Part shown: positions 34,501 to 43,264 of the stretch, in pieces
Numbering within the stretch: position 1 is the stretch's first letter
Layout: every line of letters begins with the position of its first letter
DNA from: Clostridium sp. ZS2-4
GTDB taxonomy: Bacteria > Bacillota > Clostridia > Clostridiales > Clostridiaceae
NCBI RefSeq assembly: GCF_026719745.1
Contig: NZ_JAPPRQ010000027.1
Span: 62,001 to 126,000, forward strand
Reading direction: 5' to 3'
DNA: 64,000 nucleotides
Translations under genes and position numbers: made by a program
Notes under the pieces: generated by a model
The model's input: only the letters and a program-made list of their open reading frames with translations
What the model was told of the DNA's origin: nothing
The model's database searches: none

Positions 34501-36289
34501 GAATTTTGTCTACTCCTGTTACTACTACAGGTGCATCCTTGGCATAAGCTGTTGCACTTATATCTTGAGAATCGCAACATCCATTATTGTGAATAATTCT
34601 CCATGTTACTGACTCTCCTGTAAACTTTGTTTGAAATTGATTATGGTTTTCTCCTTTTTTAAAAGTATGTTTTTGTACACTATCCTCTCCTATTGGTACT
34701 GTATTATCCGTCATGTTTTCTATTGTTCCATTCAAAGTACTTTTCCAATTATCTTCTCCCTTATCTAGTGGAACTCCATCTTCCCAACAATAGGTATTAT
34801 TATATCCCCAATAAGCTGTATATTCTTCTGCTTCATAATCATAATCCACTTTTTCTACTATAGGAGTAACTGCCCCAAAAACACCAGGATCTACAGTTAC
34901 TTTGCATGAATCTTCATACTTCCCATCCTCTGTAGTTACCGTTATTATAGCAATTCCTGGATTACCTGCAGTAACTGTACCATTCTGTAATACTTCTGCT
35001 ATATCTGGTTTATCTGATGACCATGTTACGTTTTTATTTGTGGCATTATTTGGTGTTATTTTCGCTATTAACTGTTTACTCTCTTTTGGTTCTAATGTTA
35101 TTTCATTTCCTTGTTTTATTTTTACTCCTTCTACTGGCCTTCGTTCTACTTTAACTTCACATTCTGATTTATATCCTCCATCTCTAGTAGTAACAACTAC
35201 AGTTGCTGTTCCCTCATTTTTTGCTGTTACCCTGCCATTTTGATCTACGTCCATTACATCTTGACCTTTCGGTTCTGACGACCATATTACCTGTTTATTA
35301 CTTGCATTTTCAGGTTCTATTGCTGCATCTAATGTTTCAGTATCTCCTATCTTTAAATTTAATTGTTTCTTATTTAAGCTTATTCCTTTTACTGATGTAG
35401 ATTTAACAGTAACCGTACATGTCGCTGTTTTTTGTGGAATAGATATAGTCGTTACTGTAATAGTTGCCTCTCCTACACCTACTGCTGTTACTTCTGCCTC
35501 TTTATGATTTTTCCAGTTTCTTTTTACACTCACCACATCTGTGTTACTTGATGACCATTCTATAGCTCCCCACCAGTTTGATTCCACCTCTAACTTTAAT
35601 TTATTTCCCTGTTCTAAAGATAAATTGTCTTCCTTGAATCTTATATAATATTTCGGTAGTATAGATTTTGACTCAAGTAATTGTTCATCACTTTGTTTTT
35701 CAGGTTGTTCTAGCTCATTTTCACTTACTTCTAATTTAGGTGAATTTGTAGACTCTTCTCCCTTTAATACTGGTAGTGTTTCTTTTTCTTCTAATGAAGC
35801 TTCTTTATCTTCTTCTACTATATCCTCCTCTTTTTCTTCTAATTGAGTTCCTTTACCATCTTCTACTATAGCTTCTTCTTTTTGTCCTGTCGGTATTTCT
35901 TTATCATCTTCTACTGAAGTTTCCTCTTTTTCTCCTTGTGGAGCTTCTTTATCTTCTTCTACTATATCCTTCTCTTTTTCTTCTAGTTGAGTTTCTTCAC
36001 CTTCTTTTACTACAGCTTCTTCTTTTTGTTCTGTCGATATTTCTTTGTCATCCTCTACTGAAGTTTCCTCTTTTTCTCCTTGTGGAGCTTCTTTATCTTC
36101 TCCTACTACAGCTTCATCTTCATTTTTTATTGTTTCTTCTTCTATTGCATTTACACTCTCAACGTCCTGTTCTATAACCGCATCATTATCAGCAGCATAA
36201 ACTCTAGTATTCATCCCCCCTGTGCTAACTAAAAATACCATAGTAAACACTAAAAACAATGCAATTCTGGAAAGCTTTAATTTTCTCAT
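31520..36289 (-). CDS. Giant LPKTG-anchored multi-Ig adhesin
   Basis: 1589 residues, cell-wall surface protein. Signal peptide 1-32 (ending RVYA); Glu-rich region (35-200) with a 48-residue repeat, copies at about 67 and 115 and a partial copy at 163; three Big_2 domains (about 210-470; SLNKKQLNLKIGD.. type); two EYTAYWGYNN / TYTAVWGYTN modules; several Big_4-like modules (..VPYGTK..EEIVLPKEA..); and DUF5011/HYR modules, two of them close to the C terminus. The sorting signal is LPKTGGQSP, a hydrophobic helix and RKN. Likely an adhesin, with the Glu-rich stalk lifting the binding part from the wall. Start ATG behind AAAGGAGAG, which is the base-paired target of the riboswitch platform. Confidence 0.9.
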   Translation of the reverse strand: MRKLKLSRIALFLVFTMVFLVSTGGMNTRVYAADNDAVIEQDVESVNAIEEETIKNEDEAVVGEDKEAPQGEKEETSVEDDKEISTEQKEEAVVKEGEETQLEEKEKDIVEEDKEAPQGEKEETSVEDDKEIPTGQKEEAIVEDGKGTQLEEKEEDIVEEDKEASLEEKETLPVLKGEESTNSPKLEVSENELEQPEKQSDEQLLESKSILPKYYIRFKEDNLSLEQGNKLKLEVESNWWGAIEWSSSNTDVVSVKRNWKNHKEAEVTAVGVGEATITVTTISIPQKTATCTVTVKSTSVKGISLNKKQLNLKIGDTETLDAAIEPENASNKQVIWSSEPKGQDVMDVDQNGRVTAKNEGTATVVVTTRDGGYKSECEVKVERRPVEGVKIKQGNEITLEPKESKQLIAKITPNNATNKNVTWSSDKPDIAEVLQNGTVTAGNPGIAIITVTTEDGKYEDSCKVTVDPGVFGAVTPIVEKVDYDYEAEEYTAYWGYNNTYCWEDGVPLDKGEDNWKSTLNGTIENMTDNTVPIGEDSVQKHTFKKGENHNQFQTKFTGESVTWRIIHNNGCCDSQDISATAYAKDAPVVVTGVDKIPDVTVNSIDIISSSLPVSVRVTFNNREPAEVNVEWNNGEQLPDDGSGLQVYKFTGSISNLPYEATNPGNLKASVNVIVQKKSVVDVEEFGDITVPYGTKQEEIVLPKEATISLSDNSNMKVPIKEWTSTPVYECNKPGDYNFQGELDLTTLEYTEESNVKVNVRVSTPPVRIKGSTEGRGTVDVQGAIGGATLKLYNTVGEVKSNKLDESKTEYQFTEVPITNGYYVTQIVNEIESEPSNSVNVTFGKFDILNKVTDNRDGTYTAVWGYTNNNTEKIIVAEGESIFSSGADTIIEGNKNPINVFEVGTHDSAFTTKFYRDDLIWTLTCPDGEKKSLIAEAGPEAEISKVGIIKDINVEYGTKLNDIEFPSTVKCALIIGNVPNNEGIDVEVNWEYDKTSYDGNKSGKYEFKGELVLPKGVTNTDKLQAEVNVIVDSKPYTPPYIPPTPSNPDKTPPVITLEQGTEIVELEIGGGKYDVKSNVTASDIKDGDITNSIKVTGTVDTSKVGEYTLKYNVKDKAGNAAEEVTRTVKVVNLVKGVNVIKDVFVPYGTSKDKIALPEKIQITLSDGSKSEVPVIWNEGKPLYNPNVSTEYIFTGVIDSSKLQYVKATSLKAEAKVIVEKRKVISVAELKNINVSYGMEQKDIGLPKIVGIKLSDDSNKIVSVPVIWDKSIPQYDGKIAKKYAFEGTLDLSVLKYVEETKLKAKVNVIVAPYEANGTSHKSHKSHSSSNTSDTAKPVITLIGDSKVILAFGTDYKDAGATAEDNKDGDITNKIKIGGDKVDTNKAGTYVITYNVSDSEGNKANEVRRTVVVEEEVIIPVEPEIPEGTPDKKKPVITLNGDTEITLNLGDKYEELGAVAVDDVDGDITDKIEIRVNGKDEKVNTDKEGTYVITYNVSDNAGNKADEILRTVVVKSAEEGEKDIVVPSDNVPEGTPNGAVKETAEVEVKGKEELPALPKTGGQSPLINYITGAFMVLIGLKIRKNTKEDDNE

Positions 36290-36296
36290 ACTTCTC

Positions 36297-36402
36297 TCCT
36301 TTCTTTAATAAAACTATTGTTCTGTTAAAGAAAGGTCGGTTGCACTATTGACTCCATATACCCCAAGTGCCCATATAAGTGATATACTTCATTGTCCCCT
36401 TT
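36297..36402 (-). ncRNA. c-di-GMP-II riboswitch with ribosome-site hairpin, upstream of adhesin
   Basis: Aptamer 36402-36329 on the minus strand: AAAGGGGAC, ATGGGCACTTGGGG, then GGAGTCAATAGTGCAACCGAC, closing with ACCTTTC. The same ACCTTTCTTTAA can pair with TTAAAGAAAGG (hairpin about 36297-36336), hiding the AAAGGAGAG ribosome site. When ligand closes the aptamer, ACCTTTC is used in the outer stem and the ribosome site is free: an ON switch at translation, by inference. A TATAAT -10 at 36404-36409 puts the start at the aptamer's 5' end. Confidence 0.93.
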
Positions 36403-36741
36403 CATTATAGAATTTAATTTTTAGTTCTCCTCCTTTATCATTAATTTTAAATATACAAAAATTTCACCAATACATAGGTGAATTTTGTAATCTAGTAACT
36501 CCTCCAATACCCAATATGTTTTTTACATATTAAAAAAGTTCAAAATTAGCAAATTTATTTATCTAATAAACAACTTTATTAAAATATATGCTTTATATAT
36601 GATAAATATTGCATCTATTATCCAACTAATATCAACTCTCCAATAATTACAAAAATAACTTATTAAAACAAATAAAGCCTAAAGACAGAAATTATCTATC
36701 TTTAGGCTTTATTATTAAAACTTATATCATACTTTATTCTA
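36403..36741 (-). other. Region between gltD and the adhesin leader
   Basis: gltD terminator at 36671-36713 (AATAAAGCCTAAAGA / TCTTTAGGCTTTATT). A second dyad at 36454-36489 (TACAAAAATTTCACC / GGTGAATTTTGTA, one mismatch) of unknown use. An isolated AAAGGAGGAG at about 36425-36434 has no start codon in range. No gene. Confidence 0.55.
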
Positions 36742-38178
36742 TTATCCTCTTAAAAACGAGTCCCCCATCAAATATTCATCCACACTCTTAGCAACAGTTC
36801 TTCCATCATGGATACATTTAACAACAAGAGATTGACCTGTTCTCATATCTCCTGCTGAGAAAACTCCTTCTACACTTGTCATTCCAGTTTCATCTGTAGA
36901 AACATTTCCTCTTGCATCAAATTTTAATCCAAGTTCTTCAAGCATTCCTTCCTGAGTTGGATGCAAGAATCCCATAGCTAAAAGAACTAAATCTGCTTCT
37001 ATTTCAAATTCGCTGTTTGGAACTTCTACCATATTCATTCTTCCATCTTTATCTTCAGTCCACTCTACTTTTGAACAAAGCAGCTTTTTAAGCTTTCCAT
37101 CTTCTCCTACAAAGGCTTTCGTTAATACATTCCAATCTCTTTCACAGCCTTCTTCATGAGAAGTTGTAGTTTTCAATATCTTAGGGTAAGTTGGCCAAGG
37201 CATAGTTTCATCTCTTTCTTCTGAAGGCTTTGGCATTATTTCAATTTGGTATACTTGCTTAGCACCCTGTCTTACAGCAGTACCAACACAGTCAGAACCT
37301 GTGTCTCCTCCACCTATAACTACTACATTTTTGCCTTTTGCATTTATCTCTTCTTCATCAAATTTCTCATTAGAAACTTTCTTGTTTTGTTGAGATAAAT
37401 ATTCCATTGCAAAGTGAACTCCTTTAAGTTCTCTTCCTTCTGCTTTCATATCTCTTGGAACACTTGAACCTCCTGTTAAAATTACTGCATCAAATTTATC
37501 AAGAAGCTCTTTTGCCTTAACATCTGCTCCAACTTCAATGCCTGTCTTGAAAGTTATTCCTTCTTCTTCCATAACATTAATACGTCTGTCAATTACATAC
37601 TTTTCAAGTTTGAAATCAGGTATACCATATCTTAAAAGTCCACCTATTTTTTCACTCTTTTCAAAAACTGTAACTTCATGTCCAGCTGCATTAAGCTCTG
37701 CAGCTGCTGCAAGTCCAGCAGGACCTGAACCTACAACTGCAGCCTTTTTACCTGTTCTTACCTTAGGCGTATTAGCTTTTACCCAATTTTCTTTAAAAGC
37801 TCTTTCTATAATAGTAAGCTCAATTTCTCTTACTGAAACTGCTTTTCTGTTTATTCCAAGAGTACATCCAGCCTCGCAAAGTGCTGGACAAACTCTTCCT
37901 GTAAATTCTGGAAAATTATTTGTAAGGGTCAATCTTTTATATGCCTTTTCCCATTGATTCTTATAAACCATGTCATTCCAATCTGGTGCAATATTCCCTA
38001 GAGGGCACCCCCAGTTACAAAAGGGTGTTCCACAGTCCATGCATCTTGCTGCCTGCTCTTTTATTTCTTCTTCATTTAAAGGTATATATACTTCTTTATA
38101 GTCCTTTATTCTCTCTTTAACTGAGCGTTTATTGTAATTCTTTCTTTCAAATTCTTTAAATCCAGTTAATTTTCCCAT
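36742..38178 (-). CDS. gltD: Glutamate synthase, small subunit
   Basis: NADPH-oxidising flavoprotein subunit, 478 residues, that feeds electrons to GltB for glutamate formation from glutamine and 2-oxoglutarate. N-terminal iron-sulfur region (CMDCGTPFC, NWGCPLGN, CPALCEAGC), FAD fold VVGSGPAGLAAAAELNAAG near 150, and NADPH fold VIGGGDTGSDC near 290. Full family length. Start ATG behind GGGGGTG. Second gene of gltBD, 18 bases after gltB, with a terminator after it. Confidence 0.97.
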   Translation of the reverse strand: MGKLTGFKEFERKNYNKRSVKERIKDYKEVYIPLNEEEIKEQAARCMDCGTPFCNWGCPLGNIAPDWNDMVYKNQWEKAYKRLTLTNNFPEFTGRVCPALCEAGCTLGINRKAVSVREIELTIIERAFKENWVKANTPKVRTGKKAAVVGSGPAGLAAAAELNAAGHEVTVFEKSEKIGGLLRYGIPDFKLEKYVIDRRINVMEEEGITFKTGIEVGADVKAKELLDKFDAVILTGGSSVPRDMKAEGRELKGVHFAMEYLSQQNKKVSNEKFDEEEINAKGKNVVVIGGGDTGSDCVGTAVRQGAKQVYQIEIMPKPSEERDETMPWPTYPKILKTTTSHEEGCERDWNVLTKAFVGEDGKLKKLLCSKVEWTEDKDGRMNMVEVPNSEFEIEADLVLLAMGFLHPTQEGMLEELGLKFDARGNVSTDETGMTSVEGVFSAGDMRTGQSLVVKCIHDGRTVAKSVDEYLMGDSFLRG

Positions 38179-38196
38179 ATCTGCACCCCCTACTCT

Positions 38197-41100
38197 TTAA
38201 GATACCTTCCCATTTTTATTCTTCTTTTCTAAGATAGCTTTATATGCAGTTGGGATAATTTTCTTAAATTTACCCTTATAAACATCCCAATTATCTAAAA
38301 TATCCTTAGCTTTTGCACTATCTGTATATTTATAGTGATTTTCTACAAGTTTGTATACAGCTTCTTCATCATTTTTACTGCTTATATTTTCTATTTCAAG
38401 CATTGTTTCAGTACATTTGCCTTCAAAGCTGCAGTCTTCATCCAGAACATATGCTACACCACCGCTCATACCTGCACCAAAGTTTCTTCCAGTGTTTCCT
38501 ATAACCACTACAACTCCACCAGTCATATATTCACAGCAGTGATCTCCAACACCTTCAACAATAGCTTCCGCTCCACTATTTCTTACAGCAAAACGTTCTC
38601 CAACCATTCCATTAACATAAAGCTGCCCAGAAGTTGCACCATAAAGAATTGTATTACCTGCTATAAAGTTTTCTTCAGCCTTAAAGCAGCTTTCCTTTGG
38701 AGTTTTAACAATTACTTTTGCTCCTGATAAGCCTTTACCAACATAGTCATTAGCATCTCCTTCAAGTACAAGAGTAAGTCCTCTTGCTCCAAAGGCACCG
38801 AAGCTTTGACCAGCAGAACCTATAAAATCAAATACAATTGTATCTTCTTTAAGTCCTTTTTCTCCATACTTCTTAGCAATTTTACCACTTAACATTGATC
38901 CCACAGTTCTATCTGTATTTTTAATTTCAAAGCTTCCACGAACTTCTTTTCCACTTTCAAGAGCTGGAGCCGCAACTTGTATTAAGTGATGATCCATAGC
39001 TTCATCAATTCCATGGTCTTGTGCAAGCACACAGTATGGTTTTATTCTTTTTGGCATATCCGGTCTATATAGAATATTAGATAAATCAAGCCCTTTTGCC
39101 TTAAAGTGATTTATAGCTTTTTCTCCCTCTATCTTATCTACTCTTCCTATCATTTCATTCATTGTTCTAAATCCAAGTTCTGCCATGTATTCTCTAACTT
39201 CCTGTGCTATGAAAGTAAAGAAGTTTATTAAATACTCTGGTTTTCCTTTGAAGCATTTTCTAAGCTCTGGATCTTGAGTTGCTATACCCATGTCACAAGT
39301 ATTGCAGTGACATTTACGAAGCAATGTACATCCTAAGATTACTAGAGCAGTTGTTGCAAAACCAAATTCTTCAGCACCAAGTAAAGCCGCAATAACTACA
39401 TCTTTACCTGTTTTTATTTGTCCATCTGTTTGAACTCTAACTCTGCTTCTTAAATTATTTAACATAAGAACCTGATGCGTTTCTGAAAGACCAATTTCCC
39501 ATGGTACTCCAGCATTTCTTATTGATGATAGTGGAGCTGCACCAGTTCCTCCATCATGTCCGCTTATTAATATTACATCAGCATGAGCTTTAGCAACTCC
39601 TGCTGCAACAGTTCCAACACCAACCTCTGATACAAGCTTTACACTTACTCTACTGCTTGGATTTACTGATTTTAAATCATATATTAACTGTGCCAAATCT
39701 TCTATTGAGTAAATATCATGATGTGGTGGTGGTGAAATTAAATCTATACCTGGTGTTGAATGTCTCATTCTTGCTATATATTCATCAACCTTTTTACCTG
39801 GAAGATGACCACCTTCACCTGGTTTTGCCCCTTGAGCAACTTTAATTTGAAGCTCATCTGCATTAACAAGATAATTCGCTGTAACACCAAATCTAGCTGA
39901 AGCTACCTGTTTTATGGCACTTCTTCTGCTATCTCCTTTGCTGTCAACTCTATATCTTGTTTCATCTTCTCCACCTTCACCTGAGTTACTCTTTCCACCC
40001 AATCTATTCATAGCTATTGCAATAGTTTCATGAGCATCTCTACTGATTGAGCCTAATGACATAGCTCCTGTACAGAATCTCTTTACAATTTCAGAAATAG
40101 GCTCTACTTCTTCTATTGGAATTGAATTTCCCTTTTTAAAATTAAACAAGCCTCTTATAGTACATAAATTTTTACCTTGCTTGTTTATGAGTTCTGCATA
40201 TTCTCTATAAACTTTGTAATCATTTGTTCTTGTAGCTACCTGAAGTTTGTATATAGTTTCAGGATTAAACAAATGGAATTCCCCATCTTTTCTCCAAGCA
40301 TACAATCCTCCAACTTCAAGCTCTGACACTGGTTTTCTAAGTCTGTTAAAAGCTTGATTATGTCTAATTAATACTTCCTTTGCAGCCTCTTCTAATCCAA
40401 TTCCACCTATTCTTGATGGAGTTCCTTCAAAGTATTCATTTATAAATTCTTCATTTAAACCAAGGGCTTCAAAAATTTGTGCACCATGATAACTTTGAAT
40501 TGTACATATTCCCATCTTTGATAGGATTTTTAATAACCCTTTGCATATAGCATATATATAGTTATCCACAGCTTCTTTAACAGTTACATTTTGAATTTGC
40601 TTTTCTGCAACCATATTTTCTATGCTTTCATAAGCAAGATATGGATTAATAGCACTAGCACCGTAACCTACAAGAAGTGCAAAGTGAGTTGTTTCTCTAG
40701 CTTCTCCAGTCTCAATAATTATTGACACTTTTGTTCTGCTCTTTTCCTTTATTAAATAATGATGAACAGCAGATACAGCAAGAAGACTTGGTATTGCAGC
40801 TTCATAGCCATCTACCTTCTTATCACTTAAAACAAGGATATTATAACCCTCTGAAACACGTTTTGAGGCTCTTTCACATATTAATTTCAAAGCTTCTTTA
40901 AATCCTTCAACTCCATTATCTGCTTTAAAAGTTATAGGTATTGTTGTAGCTTTAAAATCCTTAGTTTTAAGATTCTTAATTTTTGACATTTCCTCATCAG
41001 ATAAAACAGGTCTTTCTATTTCAATAAATGGGCTATTAGAAAGCTCATTATTCAATATATTTTCCTGTGACCCTATATAATTCATAAGAGACATAACAAC

Positions 41101-42714
41101 TCCCTCTCTTATAGGATCTATAGGTGGATTTGTAACCTGTGCAAAAAGCTGTCTAAAATATGAGAATAAAAGCTGTGGCTTATTTGATAAAACTGCAAGA
41201 GGAGTATCATTCCCCATTGAACCTATAGGTTCTTTAGCATTTTCAGCCATATCCTTTAATATAATCTCTAAATCTTCCATAGAGTATCCAAAAGCCTGTT
41301 GTTTCTCCTTTAAAGCTTCTGGATTTATAGCTGCCTTTTCCTCTACCGCTTCAAAATTATCTAAAGTAAGTTTATTTTTCTCAACTACTTCCTTATAAGG
41401 CTTACTTAAGCAAAGCTCTTTCTTGATTTCTTCATCTTCAAAGATTTTTTTCTCAATAGTATCCACTAGAAGCATCTTACCAGGCTCTAGTCTTCCTTTT
41501 TTAACTATTTCTTCTGGGCTAAATTGAACAACACCCACCTCTGATGCCATTACAATAAGTCCGCCTTTTGTAATAACGTATTTTGCAGGTCTCAATCCGT
41601 TTCTATCAAGAGTTGCTCCTATTTTTTCTCCATCCGTAAAGAATACAGCAGCAGGACCATCCCATGGTTCAATAAGTGATCCATGATATTCATAGAAAGC
41701 TTTCTCATCCTCTGCCATGAATTTGTTACCCTTCCATGCTTCTGGAATAAGCATCTTCATAGCATGCACACTATCTCTTCCGCTCATTGAAATAAGTTCA
41801 AAAACATTATCCAAAGATGCTGAATCACTTCCATTAGGAGTAATTACAGGGAATATCTTCGAAATATCCTCACCAAATGCCTCAGACTTTAATACTCCCT
41901 CTCTTGCATTCATCCAGTTTCTATTTCCTCTTATAGTATTTATTTCTCCGTTATGAGCTAAATATCTGAATGGCTGTGCTAAATCCCAAGTAGGGAAAGT
42001 ATTTGTACTAAAACGTTGGTGAACAAGTGCAATAGCACTTTTAAAGTTTACATCATTTAAATCAAGATAAAATCCACTTATCTGATCTGCTAAAAGCAAT
42101 CCCTTATATACTATAGTTTTACTTGAAAGACTGCATATATAAAAGTATTCGCTGTTTCTCTCAACTAATTTTCTTACTTCACTCTCTGTTCTTTTTCTTA
42201 TAATATAAAGTTTTCTCTCAAATTCCTCTTGTGAACAATTACACTTCTGGACAAAAATTTGTCTAATTATAGGTTCAGTTCCTTTTGCTGTCTCACCTAT
42301 GCATCTGTTATCCGTAGGTACATCTCTCCAGACAAGAACCTTCTGACCTTCTTCTTCAACTATTCTCTCAAATATACCTTCACATTGATATCTTAAGCCT
42401 GGTTCTTTAGGCAAAAATGTCATACCTACTGCATATTCACCAAACTTAGGAAGCTCAATTCCTAAATTATCGCAGCTGATTCTAAAAAATTGATCTGGTA
42501 CTTGAAGCATGATTCCAGCCCCATCACCAGTCTTAGGATCAGAACCAACAGCTCCTCTATGTGTTAAATTAACCAATACCTGCAAAGCTTTTTTTACAAG
42601 CACATGAGTTTTTTCCCCTTTTACACTAGCAACAAATCCTACTCCACAATTATCTTTTTCAAATTGGGGATCATAAAGCCCTTGCTTGATAGGTAAGCCC
42701 CTATTGTTTTCCAT
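38197..42714 (-). CDS. gltB: Glutamate synthase, large subunit
   Basis: 1505 residues, the usual size. A short propeptide ends before Cys23 (DNCGVGFVAS), the nucleophile of the N-terminal glutamine amidotransferase domain. A central domain follows, then the FMN-binding synthase domain with the 3Fe-4S cluster CTLLRKCHCNTCDMG, and the C-terminal GXGXG beta-helix (repeated G..G motifs near 1250-1450). Start ATG behind GAGGGGG. First gene of the operon, with its own promoter. No GltC-type regulator lies beside it. Confidence 0.97.
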   Translation of the reverse strand: MENNRGLPIKQGLYDPQFEKDNCGVGFVASVKGEKTHVLVKKALQVLVNLTHRGAVGSDPKTGDGAGIMLQVPDQFFRISCDNLGIELPKFGEYAVGMTFLPKEPGLRYQCEGIFERIVEEEGQKVLVWRDVPTDNRCIGETAKGTEPIIRQIFVQKCNCSQEEFERKLYIIRKRTESEVRKLVERNSEYFYICSLSSKTIVYKGLLLADQISGFYLDLNDVNFKSAIALVHQRFSTNTFPTWDLAQPFRYLAHNGEINTIRGNRNWMNAREGVLKSEAFGEDISKIFPVITPNGSDSASLDNVFELISMSGRDSVHAMKMLIPEAWKGNKFMAEDEKAFYEYHGSLIEPWDGPAAVFFTDGEKIGATLDRNGLRPAKYVITKGGLIVMASEVGVVQFSPEEIVKKGRLEPGKMLLVDTIEKKIFEDEEIKKELCLSKPYKEVVEKNKLTLDNFEAVEEKAAINPEALKEKQQAFGYSMEDLEIILKDMAENAKEPIGSMGNDTPLAVLSNKPQLLFSYFRQLFAQVTNPPIDPIREGVVMSLMNYIGSQENILNNELSNSPFIEIERPVLSDEEMSKIKNLKTKDFKATTIPITFKADNGVEGFKEALKLICERASKRVSEGYNILVLSDKKVDGYEAAIPSLLAVSAVHHYLIKEKSRTKVSIIIETGEARETTHFALLVGYGASAINPYLAYESIENMVAEKQIQNVTVKEAVDNYIYAICKGLLKILSKMGICTIQSYHGAQIFEALGLNEEFINEYFEGTPSRIGGIGLEEAAKEVLIRHNQAFNRLRKPVSELEVGGLYAWRKDGEFHLFNPETIYKLQVATRTNDYKVYREYAELINKQGKNLCTIRGLFNFKKGNSIPIEEVEPISEIVKRFCTGAMSLGSISRDAHETIAIAMNRLGGKSNSGEGGEDETRYRVDSKGDSRRSAIKQVASARFGVTANYLVNADELQIKVAQGAKPGEGGHLPGKKVDEYIARMRHSTPGIDLISPPPHHDIYSIEDLAQLIYDLKSVNPSSRVSVKLVSEVGVGTVAAGVAKAHADVILISGHDGGTGAAPLSSIRNAGVPWEIGLSETHQVLMLNNLRSRVRVQTDGQIKTGKDVVIAALLGAEEFGFATTALVILGCTLLRKCHCNTCDMGIATQDPELRKCFKGKPEYLINFFTFIAQEVREYMAELGFRTMNEMIGRVDKIEGEKAINHFKAKGLDLSNILYRPDMPKRIKPYCVLAQDHGIDEAMDHHLIQVAAPALESGKEVRGSFEIKNTDRTVGSMLSGKIAKKYGEKGLKEDTIVFDFIGSAGQSFGAFGARGLTLVLEGDANDYVGKGLSGAKVIVKTPKESCFKAEENFIAGNTILYGATSGQLYVNGMVGERFAVRNSGAEAIVEGVGDHCCEYMTGGVVVVIGNTGRNFGAGMSGGVAYVLDEDCSFEGKCTETMLEIENISSKNDEEAVYKLVENHYKYTDSAKAKDILDNWDVYKGKFKKIIPTAYKAILEKKNKNGKVS

Positions 42715-42783
42715 TATATTTACCCCCTCGTTTTATCCTGTTAATACTCGACATAATTTTCTCTATAAGCAGTTTTACTTAAT

Positions 42784-42812
42784 ATTATATATTGATTTCT
42801 GCAACTTTTCAA
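42784..42812 (-). promoter_or_regulatory. Promoter of gltBD
   Basis: -35 TTGAAA (42807-42812), 17-base spacer, -10 TATAAT (42784-42789); start near 42777. Two TTGCAA/TTGCAG copies lie around it. I see nothing else in 42813-42950 beyond A/T-rich sequence. Confidence 0.6.
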
Positions 42813-42950
42813 TAAATTCATTGCAATTTTCTATATATTGTTCACGTTTTCAATAACAATTTTAACCATTTTAAAGTTTTATGAATTTTTTATTTCTATT
42901 TCTTGCTTTCTTTACCTCTAAACTATATTGATTTTTATAGAAACGCACTT

Positions 42951-42994
42951 AACTAAAGCCTAAAAAGGTATATTTCCCTTTTCAGACTTTAGTT
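42951..42994 (-). terminator. Terminator after the sspH unit
   Basis: AACTAAAGcCTAAAAAGG / CCcTTTTCAGaCTTTAGTT, long imperfect stem, 3' of the gene ending at 43054. Confidence 0.65.
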
Positions 42995-43053
42995 GTTTTG
43001 CGTATATTTTTTTATTCAACTTCTCCCAGTTTCTGTTATCGTACTTTCTTTTA

Positions 43054-43245
43054 TCAACGTGTTTCCATATCATTATACATTTTATGTGCTATCACAAGAA
43101 ACTGCTCATAGCTTTCAGGTGCTCTTCTGATAAATCCAATCATCTGATTATTTTCATCAAAAACTTCTACTAAACCTTTTGTATCATTTGCTTTAAACAA
43201 GTAGTCACCTATTTCGGTTTCATAAATATTTCTATGAACAAACAT
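43054..43245 (-). CDS. Small hypothetical protein encoded after sspH
   Basis: 63 residues (MFVHRNIYETEIGDYLFKAN...), with a strand-rich first half (KGLVEVFDENNQMIGFIRR) and a terminal helix (YEQFLVIAHKMYND). No family recognised. The start is the ATG at 43245, five bases behind GGGGTGG; a GTG three codons upstream is part of that ribosome site. It begins 19 bases after the sspH stop and is probably co-transcribed with it, so a role in spores is conceivable; this rests on position only. Confidence 0.6.
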   Translation of the reverse strand: MFVHRNIYETEIGDYLFKANDTKGLVEVFDENNQMIGFIRRAPESYEQFLVIAHKMYNDMETR

Positions 43246-43264
43246 TAAGACCACCCCTATAAGT

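Noticed and set aside
36329-36409. Short minus-strand ORF beginning in the adhesin leader and running through the aptamer
   Set aside because: Its ATG overlaps the -10 box, so it lies upstream of the expected transcript start, and the nearest ribosome-like site is about 20 bases away.
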